Below are positions 1 through 7,805 of a DNA stretch of 37,352 nt, piece after piece (positions within the stretch are counted from its first letter, which is position 1; every line of letters starts with the position of its first letter). The notes under the pieces were generated by a model. It worked only from the letters and a program-made list of their open reading frames with translations, did not search any database and was not told where the DNA came from. The DNA comes from Nitrospira sp. (GTDB taxonomy: Bacteria; Nitrospirota; Nitrospiria; Nitrospirales; Nitrospiraceae): the NCBI GenBank assembly GCA_016788465.1, contig JAEURV010000109.1, positions 1-37,352 of the forward strand, in the 5' to 3' direction. Made by a program: the position numbers and the translations under genes.

Positions 1-5
1 GGCGA

Positions 6-407
6 TCATTGAATCGAGTTGGCAAATCCATCTTTAGTGATCTCAGCTCGCACCCGATCGCCGACTTTCTTCTGGCCTCGGAGGTGCTTGGTTTCCCGAC
101 TGACGTACAGGTGAACCTGATTGCCGTCGTAGTCTTCGACCGTATAGACCTCGCCCTTGATGCGCGTGACTGTCCCCCCGATGGTCTTCCAAGCTGGGCC
201 AGGTCGAGGAGTCGATTGACTGGGACGTGAGAGAGTATAGGCATTTGTCAGTGAGTCATTCGTGTCTGGGAGCGCCGATCCTGATGATGGAGCAACGGGG
301 TTCTGCTTGTCTTGTGAGCCTGCAGAGGTGACGGATGGAGCCATCAGCGATAGCAGAGTCAGGCTCCACAGGAGAGCAGAAAGGATTCTTTTGTAAGCTG
401 TGCGCAT
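6..407 (-). CDS. small exported protein with OB-like C-terminal domain
   Basis: The 133-residue product begins with a signal peptide: a basic n-region (MRTAYKR), a Leu-rich core and a likely cleavage near residue 29 (VTSAG). A low-complexity Ser/Pro linker follows. The C-terminal 60 residues contain alternating strands with the pattern GTVTRIKGEVYTVED, then VHLYV and VGDRVRAEI, which resembles the small beta-barrel/DUF5666-like modules common in exported proteins. A good ribosome-binding site (gaggaggcatctg, minus strand) supports the ATG at 407. It is divergent from the radical SAM gene, with about 100 bases between them for two promoters. I do not recognise a specific function; a periplasmic role is inferred from the signal peptide only. 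Confidence 0.75.
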   Translation of the reverse strand: MRTAYKRILSALLWSLTLLSLMAPSVTSAGSQDKQNPVAPSSGSALPDTNDSLTNAYTLSRPSQSTPRPGPAWKTIGGTVTRIKGEVYTVEDYDGNQVHLYVSRETKHLRGQKKVGDRVRAEITKDGFANSIQ

Positions 408-509
408 CAGATGCCTCCTCGTCGACAGCGTGTATAGATAGGGTCATTGTGCAACAACGGAAATACATGTCGAGAGAAAATTGAAATCGCTACGTCGGAG
501 CACTTCCTC

Positions 510-1568
510 ATGTTGATACAGATTGAACGGTCACAGTCGACTTCGGTGGAGCAAGGCGCGGGATCGGTGTCGGAGCAACCGAGGCGACCAAGTCTTGCAC
601 GATCGCTCTGGGGAGGATTGAAGAATCTCGCCTTGCATCGTCCGCTGTTAGCCGTGTTTCAAGTCAATCTTCGCTGTAATTCTTCTTGCGGGTATTGCAA
701 TCTGCCGCTGAATGTCGGTCGCCATGAAATGTCGCGTAATGAAATTCGAGAGGCCTTTGCCAACCTCTATGAAGATGGGCTGCGGGTGGTATTTGTGCAA
801 GGCGGGGAGCCTCTACTCCGTCGAGACCTCATAGCGATTCTGGAAGATTTGCATAAAATCGGGTTTTATCTGACGGTGATCACGAACGGCACCAAATTGA
901 CCCTTCCGCTTGTCAAACAATTCGACGACCTGGGGATTTCCCTTTCGGTCAGTCTCGATACGTTGGATCCTTCCACGTATGAACGGATCCGTGGAGCGGA
1001 TCAGCTCGCTGTCGTCCTCGCCGGTTTAGAGCTCCTGGACGCCTATCGCCATCCGAAGTTCCTGACCTGCATCGTCAGTGAGGCGAATCGTGAGGAAGTG
1101 AGGGAGGTGGTGGCCTTCGCTCGGCAACGTGGTTTCTTGCCGGTCGTCGGCGCGTACCATTGGGACGTGGGACTGTATGGCAAGCAGGATGACACCTTGA
1201 TGTATGACCGCCGACAGGTTCAAGTGGTGTTTGAACAGCTGCTCAAAGAAGACCGCCTCCCTCCAGGCTATCTTCGGCAATATGCAATGGATAATGTCAA
1301 ATGGCTTGGTGGAGGAACACTCGCGCCTTGCGATGCGGGACGCTACAGCATTGCGATCGATGCCTCCGGGAATGTCTCGCCCTGCCTCTCGCTTTCTCCA
1401 GTCGGCAATCTGCGCGAGTCGTCTCTCAGTGACATCGTCTCGAGATTTGATCGATCGTCGATTCAGTCTTGCTCGGATCAATCATCGTGCAATCGGTTGG
1501 ATGGGCGGGTGATTGGGTCGGTGGTCAGGCATCCGATCGCGGCATGGCAGACACCGGTGTCATGGTGA
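510..1568 (+). CDS. radical SAM protein with SPASM-like C-terminal cysteines
   Basis: The product is a radical SAM enzyme of the MoaA/PqqE/SPASM type. The canonical CNSSCGYC motif (Cys56, Cys60, Cys63) binds the SAM-cleaving 4Fe-4S cluster, and GGEP (98-101) contacts SAM. Four further cysteines (about 274, 292, 321, 327) around PCDAGRYS...GNVSPC suggest an auxiliary iron-sulfur cluster, as in SPASM enzymes, although the set is shorter than a full SPASM domain. The frame is open from a TTG at 447, but the ATG at 510 has GGAG nine bases upstream and is preferred (352 residues). The last codons overlap the start of the next gene, so it probably leads a four-gene operon. The substrate is unknown. 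It is not an obvious ArsS, NifB or MoaA. Confidence 0.85.
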   Translation: MLIQIERSQSTSVEQGAGSVSEQPRRPSLARSLWGGLKNLALHRPLLAVFQVNLRCNSSCGYCNLPLNVGRHEMSRNEIREAFANLYEDGLRVVFVQGGEPLLRRDLIAILEDLHKIGFYLTVITNGTKLTLPLVKQFDDLGISLSVSLDTLDPSTYERIRGADQLAVVLAGLELLDAYRHPKFLTCIVSEANREEVREVVAFARQRGFLPVVGAYHWDVGLYGKQDDTLMYDRRQVQVVFEQLLKEDRLPPGYLRQYAMDNVKWLGGGTLAPCDAGRYSIAIDASGNVSPCLSLSPVGNLRESSLSDIVSRFDRSSIQSCSDQSSCNRLDGRVIGSVVRHPIAAWQTPVSW

Positions 1569-2380
1569 CAAAGAAGGGACGGTTCCGAATGTGGATGGTG
1601 GTCGGGGTGGCGGTGATGCTCACGGCCTGTTCCACTGTTCCGACGTCGTTTCGTCCCACGGATCCGCTTCGCCCGTATGAATTCTCGCACCGATTACTTG
1701 CTCACGTCTTTGCGGCACATGTCAAGGATGGCATCGTTGATTACCCGGCCGTTCAAACGGATGATCGTTTCCCAGCCTATCTTGCTCAGTTGGATAGGAT
1801 GGATCCCAATGCGCTGGCCACACGCAATGAGCGGATGGCCTTTTGGATCAATGCCTATAACGCCTTCGCCGTGAACGGTATCCTGGATCGATTTTCGCCG
1901 ACGAGCCTTGTGGGGCGCTATCGCTATTTCATCGGGCGGGGCTATCGAGTCGGAGGCAGCACGATCAATCTCTACGATCTGGAACGGCACGCGTTGATCA
2001 AACAGTTTCAGGAACCGTTGATCCATTTTGCCATTGTGTGTGCGTCCATGTCCTGTCCCAAGCTCCAGTCGTGGTCCTATGATCCAGAGCAGCTCAATAT
2101 GCAATTGGATCGTGTGGCCAGGGAGTTTATCAATGATCCCACCCGCAATCGGTTCGACCGCAAGAAAAAAGTGGCGTCGCTTTCGATGATCTTTAAATGG
2201 TTTGAGGAGGATTTCACGAAGGCGGCTGGTTCGATTGTATCCTACATCACTCGCTATGTGAATGACCCTGAACTGGTTCAGGATTTGATGCAGTCGGACT
2301 ATCGTATCGAGTATCTCGAGTACGATTGGAGCTTGAACGGCATTCCACCAAGGGAGACAACCTATGTTGGTCGGTCATGA
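1562..2380 (+). CDS. DUF547-domain lipoprotein
   Basis: The protein (272 residues from the ATG at 1562) starts with a basic n-region (MVTKKGRFR), a short hydrophobic stretch and a lipobox ending LTAC (Cys23), so it should be a lipid-anchored envelope protein. The body matches the DUF547 family: AFWINAYNAFAVNGIL and HFAIVCASMSCPKL are the characteristic conserved blocks. The family function is unknown; a cysteine-peptidase-like fold has been suggested, which is inference here. The chosen start overlaps the radical SAM stop (atggtga), implying translational coupling. An ATG at 1589 has a better ribosome-binding site (aaggga) but would lose the basic n-region. DUF547 proteins are often seen beside radical SAM and GT2 genes, as here. 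Confidence 0.82.
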   Translation: MVTKKGRFRMWMVVGVAVMLTACSTVPTSFRPTDPLRPYEFSHRLLAHVFAAHVKDGIVDYPAVQTDDRFPAYLAQLDRMDPNALATRNERMAFWINAYNAFAVNGILDRFSPTSLVGRYRYFIGRGYRVGGSTINLYDLERHALIKQFQEPLIHFAIVCASMSCPKLQSWSYDPEQLNMQLDRVAREFINDPTRNRFDRKKKVASLSMIFKWFEEDFTKAAGSIVSYITRYVNDPELVQDLMQSDYRIEYLEYDWSLNGIPPRETTYVGRS

Positions 2381-3056
2381 TGAGAAGGCCCCCATCGCGA
2401 GACTCTTAACGTTTCTTGAGCATGGCGAGCGGCTGGCCCATGACTGCGCCAAGGCGCAAGCCGGATTGTCCGCTGATTCCACGACAAAACGATTTTTGCT
2501 GAATCAGGCCAAACAAGAATCGATGCATGCCATGGTGTTTCACGGGGCAATTGCCTGGCTGGCCCCGAAGCACCTGCGTGATACGCCGTTTCTTCCTGCA
2601 TTGGAAGAGTATCGAGCGATTCTGAACGAGGCGTTGGCGCGCCGAGATCTCACGGAGACGTTCCTGGCCGAGCAAGTCGTCCTCGAAGGCTTAGGCGAGG
2701 CCGTCCTCACGCGTATTGAGGAAGGGTTAGCGAAGCGGGCGGCTCCGTTCGGACGGCTCCGTCTGGTCTTGCTGCACCAGGAGGAAGCGCACCATGGATT
2801 CGGCCGTCGTCAGCTTGAGCGAGCCATTGAATGTGGCGAGACCGATGTGACGGATCTCAATCGACGGGCGCAACGATACCTTGCCTTGACTGATGCCATG
2901 GTCTTCACGCTCTGTGACCTCTTTGAGAGTATCGACGAGGATGCCATAGCCTGGGCGCAGGATGTACGGACATTCTTACCGGACTGGTGTGTGATGAGCA
3001 GCCCGCTGTCAGCAGTCGATCATCAGCGGGTTAGCGCCGGATGTCTGATGAGCTGA
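2364..3056 (+). CDS. ferritin-like diiron protein
   Basis: This 230-residue, mostly helical soluble protein has the ligand pattern of a ferritin-like diiron four-helix bundle: Glu19/Glu22 in helix 1, E52SMH55 in helix 2, Glu103/Glu108 in helix 3, and E140EAHH144 in helix 4. Two ExxH motifs in separate helices, each paired with an upstream Glu, is the class hallmark and suggests an oxidase, oxygenase or oxidoreductase carboxylate-bridged site. It has no signal peptide, so it should act in the cytoplasm. It overlaps the DUF547 gene by 17 bases and is followed after three bases by the glycosyltransferase gene, so it belongs to the same operon. It may supply an oxidative step to the pathway that uses the radical SAM enzyme. 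The exact subfamily is not recognised. Confidence 0.75.
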   Translation: MLVGHDEKAPIARLLTFLEHGERLAHDCAKAQAGLSADSTTKRFLLNQAKQESMHAMVFHGAIAWLAPKHLRDTPFLPALEEYRAILNEALARRDLTETFLAEQVVLEGLGEAVLTRIEEGLAKRAAPFGRLRLVLLHQEEAHHGFGRRQLERAIECGETDVTDLNRRAQRYLALTDAMVFTLCDLFESIDEDAIAWAQDVRTFLPDWCVMSSPLSAVDHQRVSAGCLMS

Positions 3057-3059
3057 TCA

Positions 3060-3770
3060 ATGATTTCTGTCATTATTCCAACCTACAATGAAGAAAAAGC
3101 GTTGCCGAAGACGCTCCAGGCGTTGTTCTCACAGCCGGGTGAATTCGAGACGATCCTAGTCGACGGCGGCAGCACCGACCGGACGTTCACCATTCTTGAT
3201 GACTTCGAGTTCTGTCCCAGCTCACCCCTTACCCCTCACTCCTCACGCCTTGCATTCACCGCGCCGAAGGGTCGCGCCTCCCAGATGAATGCCGGGGCCA
3301 AGCAGGCAAGCGGCGAATGGCTGCTCTTTCTCCATGCCGATACGATCTTGCCGGACGGGGCGATTCAGCGGCTCAATGAAATGGAGGGGGATCAATCCGT
3401 TCAGGCCGGCGGGTTCATGCACCAGTTCTCCGGTGACGACTGGCGGCTGCAGTTCATTTCGTATTTGGATAATTTCCGCTGTGCTCGCAGTCGGATTATT
3501 TATGGTGACCAGGCGCTCTTCGTCCGGCGCGCCCTGTTTGAACAGCTCGGCAGGTTTCCGAATCAAAAAATTCTTGAGGATGTGGCTTTCTGCGAACGTA
3601 TTATTCAAGTGACCAATCCGCTCCTCCTCTCACCACCGGTTGTCACCGATGCTCGAAAGTTTATCAAGATGGGGATCTGGCGCAGCTTCGTTCGCGTGCT
3701 CCTCATCATCCTCCACGTCGAATACCGTCTGCCGGTTCTCCCGCGAATATTTTTTCAAGACGTACGCTAA
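3060..3770 (+). CDS. family 2 glycosyltransferase, TIGR04283-like
   Basis: The 236-residue product is a compact GT-A glycosyltransferase: SVIIPTYNEEKALP at the N-terminus, LVDGGSTDRT, the KGRASQMNAGA block, and the metal-binding HAD of LLFLHADTILP. It resembles the family annotated as rSAM/selenodomain- or arsenosugar-associated glycosyltransferase (TIGR04283), which fits its position as last gene of a radical SAM operon. The start is three bases after the ferritin-like gene stop, so translation is coupled. Between GGSTD and KGRA the protein is about ten residues longer than I would expect. That part (CPSSPLTPHSSRL) is encoded by a pyrimidine-rich, repeat-like stretch at 3221-3251. Donor and acceptor cannot be told from sequence. 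Confidence 0.85.
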   Translation: MISVIIPTYNEEKALPKTLQALFSQPGEFETILVDGGSTDRTFTILDDFEFCPSSPLTPHSSRLAFTAPKGRASQMNAGAKQASGEWLLFLHADTILPDGAIQRLNEMEGDQSVQAGGFMHQFSGDDWRLQFISYLDNFRCARSRIIYGDQALFVRRALFEQLGRFPNQKILEDVAFCERIIQVTNPLLLSPPVVTDARKFIKMGIWRSFVRVLLIILHVEYRLPVLPRIFFQDVR

Positions 3771-4152
3771 CCGTCTACTCTCTCTCCTGAGCTAACCCGG
3801 TCAAGTGCCGGTATGGTTGAACGTTTGCGCGACCGTGGGACGACCCACGGACCATGGTCTGGCAGAAATGAATCCATTTAGATACAGAATCCAATTGGAT
3901 ACACATGAGTGTTTATGAGGGTGCGGCAGGCACCAGACCGTGCTAGTTCTGAGATTTTATTAGATTTTGGGTAATTTATGCCTGCCTACATGTGTCTTGC
4001 GTGGGGCAATCTCACCGGAGTGTTGAGAGCGGGTGGGAATCTAAAATATTAACCAATTCTTATACGACAGAGCGTTGTGCTGACGATCTGAACTCGGTAG
4101 AGTCCCGTTAGCGTAACATCAGATGAGCTCACTCAATTCAAGGAGGCAGAGA
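3771..4152. other. intergenic region with hairpins
   Basis: No gene is supported in these 382 bases. A 7-bp stem with a 4-base loop (3833-3850, ccgtggg/cccacgg) is followed at once by the palindrome gaccatggtc; these may end transcription of the upstream operon, although no T-run follows. The second half is AT-rich and should hold the promoter of the cupredoxin gene. The best match is a weak TTGAGA (4023-4028) and TATTAA (4047-4052) with 18 bases between. A strong ribosome-binding site (aaggagg) lies at 4140-4146. Confidence 0.5.
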
Positions 4153-6015
4153 ATGAGCAAGGGGGTTACAGTATTTGTGCGTTCATGTTTGGCCATTGCA
4201 ATCGTCCTCATGGCTGGTTCAATAGTGGATCAGGTGCAAGCAAGCGATCCACGGATCGAATTTGAACTGACTGATGAACCGGGATCTTGGTTTCGAAATA
4301 AGGCTGGCGGAGGATCTCTGGCGGTTGCAACGCCGGGAACTGAAGTTCGGTTTTCAGGGAATTCCAACACGGTGCATACTCGCACGAGCCTGATTTTTCC
4401 GACCGGCGCAGTGAATATGCCATTTGACACAGCCCCGCGTAAAGGGTCGGACGAAGTGGTGCTCCATACGCCCGGGCTCTATGTCTTCACCTGCAAGATC
4501 CATCCGTACATGTTCGGTGCGGTGATTGTGGATAATCCTGCTACGCCGGGACTTGAACTGGGAAATAAGATCTCTTTGGTGCACTTCCCCGCCGGGGTTG
4601 GGGTCCCGACGGCGAGTGATCTTGCACTCAGGTTATTGCGCACGTTTTTCATCGCTACGAACCCTGCAAACTGGAAAGACTATACCAAGCAGGAGTGGAA
4701 ACCGAGTTATCCCGCTGTCCCAGTGATAGTGAGTGCTGATGGGGTGACGCCTGTCTCTCTGACCGCAGCACAGTTTACCGGAGCACTTGAGGCCTACGAT
4801 AAGGATAACGGTGTAACGATTAACCCAAACGGCCAATTGGATTACAATTTAGATCCGGCTGTCGGCGAGATCTGGGTGGATACGCAGTTTGAGAAGACCA
4901 GCGGGAAGAGCAAGCCGGGTACGGCGACGGCCATCAGCGGGCAAACGTGGCAGCCGACACGGAAGGTCGCGTTGCCGCAGATCAATATGAATAACCCTCA
5001 CAATATGTGGACGGATAAAAATCAAAACCTGATCTACCAGACGCAATGGTTCGACAGTAAGTTGACGGTGTTCAATCGGACAACCGGCCAGTTGGTGAAC
5101 AACATTTCCGTGGGGGAATCTCCGGCCCATGTGATGACCCAGGTCGGCAGTGACAAGGTTCACGTGACACTTAATGGAGTCACGGATCACAGGTCCGTGG
5201 TGGAACTCTCGGCGAATGCGGGAGGTATTCTCCGGAAAATCGATATCGGTGAAGGCAATCCTCACGCCCATTGGATGAGTCACGACGGGGACCTCATGGT
5301 GACCCCAAACGTGTTTGATAACAACACTACCAAGTATAAATTTTCGAATGATTCGAAGGTGCTCATGTCGACCGGCGCGTTGCCGATCGCAACGGGTATG
5401 ACGCCGGACTCTAAGAAGGCCTATGTGGCCAATCTCCTTGATAGCACGATTACCCGGATCGATACGCAGACGAACACGGTGCTGGCGCCGCCGATCAACT
5501 TGCTGGCCAAATACGATCCGGTTGGAGGTTGTTCGAATCCTTCTGATCCGGCGTTGGATTGTTCGTTCGTCGGGGCCTTGCCGATTCAAACACCCGTCAG
5601 CCCAGATGGAAAGAGCATGGTAACGGCCAATACGCTCAGCGGCACCATCACGGTCGTAGATCCGGTCACTGATACGGTTGTAAAAATGTTGCCCTGTGAT
5701 CCAGGCTGCCATGGGGTCCAATATGGGGCCAAGCAGGGGGGCGGCTACTATGCCTACGTGTCCAGCAAGTTCTCCAACGCGCTGATCGTCGTGGGTTTTG
5801 GTCAGAATGGAAATGCAGCAGACGCGGAGATTGTGGGACGCATTTTATTGACGGCCACAGGCAGCACCGCAAAAGATGCCAACATCACTGGCAATGCGGG
5901 AATGGGTGGGCAAGGATTGCTGACGATCCCCGTTGTCTATAATGGGTGGGTGCAAAACCTGCCACAAACCTGGAAAGATCAATTGGCACCCTCTCACCTG
6001 AATCCGATTCCGTAA
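4153..6015 (+). CDS. cupredoxin-YVTN beta-propeller fusion protein, periplasmic
   Basis: The 620-residue exported protein has a signal peptide (cleavage near VQA/SDP, residue 30) and an N-terminal cupredoxin domain. Its ligands form a complete type-1 copper site: His75, then C114KIHPYM120 giving Cys114, His117 and Met120. From about residue 260 to the end it has beta-propeller repeats of the YVTN/surface-layer kind (AYVANLLDSTITRIDTQTNT, TANTLSGTITVVDPVTDTV). The ATG at 4153 is chosen over 4123 because aaggaggcagaga precedes it. It stands alone between the GT operon and a strong hairpin at 6026. A role as periplasmic electron carrier or copper-dependent redox protein is inferred from the copper site; the propeller may bind a partner. 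It lacks the extra copper-binding domains of a multicopper oxidase. Confidence 0.85.
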   Translation: MSKGVTVFVRSCLAIAIVLMAGSIVDQVQASDPRIEFELTDEPGSWFRNKAGGGSLAVATPGTEVRFSGNSNTVHTRTSLIFPTGAVNMPFDTAPRKGSDEVVLHTPGLYVFTCKIHPYMFGAVIVDNPATPGLELGNKISLVHFPAGVGVPTASDLALRLLRTFFIATNPANWKDYTKQEWKPSYPAVPVIVSADGVTPVSLTAAQFTGALEAYDKDNGVTINPNGQLDYNLDPAVGEIWVDTQFEKTSGKSKPGTATAISGQTWQPTRKVALPQINMNNPHNMWTDKNQNLIYQTQWFDSKLTVFNRTTGQLVNNISVGESPAHVMTQVGSDKVHVTLNGVTDHRSVVELSANAGGILRKIDIGEGNPHAHWMSHDGDLMVTPNVFDNNTTKYKFSNDSKVLMSTGALPIATGMTPDSKKAYVANLLDSTITRIDTQTNTVLAPPINLLAKYDPVGGCSNPSDPALDCSFVGALPIQTPVSPDGKSMVTANTLSGTITVVDPVTDTVVKMLPCDPGCHGVQYGAKQGGGYYAYVSSKFSNALIVVGFGQNGNAADAEIVGRILLTATGSTAKDANITGNAGMGGQGLLTIPVVYNGWVQNLPQTWKDQLAPSHLNPIP

Positions 6016-6025
6016 TGAGTGAAGT

Positions 6026-6056
6026 CGTCTAGCCTGAGCGAAGCTCAGGCTAGACG
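6026..6056 (+). terminator. strong hairpin after the cupredoxin gene
   Basis: A perfect 14-bp inverted repeat, cgtctagcctgagc (6026-6039) and gctcaggctagacg (6043-6056), with a GAA loop, starts 10 bases after the stop codon. There is no clean T-run, so it may be a terminator or an mRNA 3'-stabilising structure. Confidence 0.7.
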
Positions 6057-6224
6057 AATCTCATTTCGTCGATACGATTTTGCTGACATCAGGTTTGGCG
6101 TAATGGAATGCACCTGCGCCAAATACGTTTCTCGCTACTCGTCGGTTATTGGCTTACATCATCCCCCTGTGGCGCATGCTGAGCCTGCCTCTCTCATGGT
6201 GATCGATCGGCAGAGTAGTCTTGC

Positions 6225-6318
6225 TTGTGAAGTGTCGCACGTGAAGCGTCGCTCGATCAGCTGGGGACGTCCTGAGTATGTCGATGAACGTATTTCGTTC
6301 CGGATGACGGCGCTTCAC
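6225..6318. repeat. dispersed palindromic repeat, copy A (interrupted)
   Basis: The segment matches the copy at 21686-21737: left part ttgtgaagtgtcgcacgtga (6225-6244) continuing to gcgt at 6249, right part atttcgttccggat (6292-6305) and cgcttcac (6311-6318). The ends gtgaagcg (6241-6248) and cgcttcac form inverted arms. Relative to the other copy, 42 bases (6250-6291) are inserted between the halves and end in the same cgt that precedes them. Confidence 0.65.
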
Positions 6319-6405
6319 GAGTAATGTCTCAGGTTACATGAACGACCACTGGTGCCAATTTAGTCTATCGGCTTGTGCAGGAGCTGCGTTCAGGAATCCT
6401 GCAGA

Positions 6406-7497
6406 TTAGGGTTTGACTGCAATCGGGGCGCGACGTGTGCGGAATTTGGCCAAGATGGGAGCCAGGATTTCATGCGCGTCGGGAGAGGTGAGTGACTCTT
6501 GCAAGCTCAGAAGCTTTTCTTCCGTCATCGACTCTAAACTCACTAAGGCTTCTCCTGCTCGATAGCGGACCCACCACTGGTCATCATTGAACAAACCGAT
6601 CAACCGCTCCTCATCGTCGACGGTTCCCAATTTCCCCAGCGCGGTTGCTGCTTGAACGCGGACATACCAGGCCCCATGGGTCAGATGTCGACGGATTATC
6701 GGTAGGTCAGCCTGATCGCGAAACTCTCCGAATACGAAGAGACAAGCGGCCAACATATTGTCTGAGGGACGGTGTTCGTGAACATATCGTCGCAAAATCG
6801 ACAGTCCGCTTGGGTTGTGTGTAATCGGTAGGTAGCGAATCAGTCGTGGGCCGACGATGGCGTTCCCGGTGACTGCGGCTTGGGCAAGGATATCCGAGGC
6901 CAGGGCCGGTCCCGCGGTATTCAGCATCGAAGCGATCCTAAGAGGCGACCAATCCGTTCGATGGCCGATCAGAGGGCGAAGGAGTGGAACGGCGGCTACT
7001 GCATCGATCCAGAGCAGCGCCTGAGCCGCGCTGAACGATAAGAACGGATTCTGATGGAGAAGAAGTGCGCAGATCGATGGCCAGGCTGAGTGGTCTCGCA
7101 AGCGCCCCAGTGTCATGACGGCCAGAATCCTTCGTCGGAGGAGTTTCGCCTGCAACAGATCCTTGGCGAAGCGGTTCGTGCCGACCTGTTGTGCCAGACG
7201 AATCAAGTACTCAGTGGTCGTCACCGGCGTTGCCTCGTAACACTCGTTCCAGAGATACAACAGGACGATGTGATCCCGGTGTGTGAGCGACGGCAGTGCT
7301 GTCATAGGATTGGTAGCGTCATGTTTCAACAGCGGGCGCCACCGGTCTGTCACACGTTGTTGTCTTCGCACTTTCACGCGACGATGGATTTGAAAGAGCA
7401 GCAGGCAGGCCACGAGCAGCAGATTGAAACAGCCGATCGACAAGGAGATCAGGTACCAGACTTCGAGCGGTACGGTGACATGATCCAGCACGGCCAC
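6406..7497 (-). CDS. membrane-anchored HEAT-repeat protein
   Basis: The protein has one N-terminal membrane segment (WYLISLSIGCFNLLLVACLL), a basic stop-transfer region (HRRVKVRRQQR), and then about 280 residues of HEAT/PBS-lyase-type helical repeats, for example WYVRVQAATALGKLG and WWVRYRAGEALVSL near the C-terminus. The basic residues after the membrane segment place the repeats in the cytoplasm. The frame opens at a GTG at 7530, but the GTG at 7497 has AGGAG six bases upstream and is preferred (363 residues). It is divergent from the processive glycosyltransferase at 7806. HEAT repeats are protein-interaction scaffolds, so it may assemble or regulate that transferase at the inner membrane; this is inferred from position. 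Confidence 0.75.
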   Translation of the reverse strand: MAVLDHVTVPLEVWYLISLSIGCFNLLLVACLLLFQIHRRVKVRRQQRVTDRWRPLLKHDATNPMTALPSLTHRDHIVLLYLWNECYEATPVTTTEYLIRLAQQVGTNRFAKDLLQAKLLRRRILAVMTLGRLRDHSAWPSICALLLHQNPFLSFSAAQALLWIDAVAAVPLLRPLIGHRTDWSPLRIASMLNTAGPALASDILAQAAVTGNAIVGPRLIRYLPITHNPSGLSILRRYVHEHRPSDNMLAACLFVFGEFRDQADLPIIRRHLTHGAWYVRVQAATALGKLGTVDDEERLIGLFNDDQWWVRYRAGEALVSLESMTEEKLLSLQESLTSPDAHEILAPILAKFRTRRAPIAVKP

Positions 7498-7805
7498 GGC
7501 ATACTCCTGAGTGCGGGTGAGCTCGTTCACTGCTGAGCGACTAGGGTGAAGCGTGAGGCGAGGAGACCGGTTCAGCTTCGTTCCACTTGGTCGCCTTAGC
7601 AGGAAGCGGACTCGTTGGCTGCACCGAGTGCCCTGGCCGGACCATACGAGATAGGGTCGGCTGTGACAGACGGGGCCTCAGCGAAGAAACCACGAAACAA
7701 TTAGCCGACTGCTGGCCACACACTATAACATTACTACGGATTTGCGCGGGGTCCAACACAGTCAGTGTAGTTTCCACAAGTTCCGGGTGCCACGTTGCGT
7801 GACGT
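7498..7805. promoter_or_regulatory. divergent intergenic region, possible promoter for the glycosyltransferase
   Basis: The 308 bases between two divergent genes contain no supported gene. On the plus strand, TTAGCC (7701-7706) and TATAAC (7724-7729) are spaced by 17 bases and could drive the glycosyltransferase gene with a leader of about 70 bases. The motif gtgaagcgtgaggcg (7546-7560) shares the gtgaagcg core of the dispersed repeats at 6225 and 21686. Confidence 0.35.

Larger units (their letters stand above)
6016..6405. other. convergent intergenic region
   Basis: These 390 bases lie between the ends of two convergent genes. They hold the hairpin at 6026-6056 and the dispersed repeat at 6225-6318. 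A 101-codon open frame at 6019-6324 begins inside the hairpin region, has no ribosome-binding site and runs through the repeat; I do not consider it a gene. Confidence 0.6.

Noticed and set aside
4849-5721. 290-codon minus-strand frame
   Set aside because: It lies fully inside the cupredoxin/propeller gene, has no domain features and is rich in Arg and His as expected for an antisense shadow.
6019-6324. 101-codon plus-strand frame after the cupredoxin gene
   Set aside because: It starts in the hairpin region, has no ribosome-binding site and runs through a dispersed repeat.
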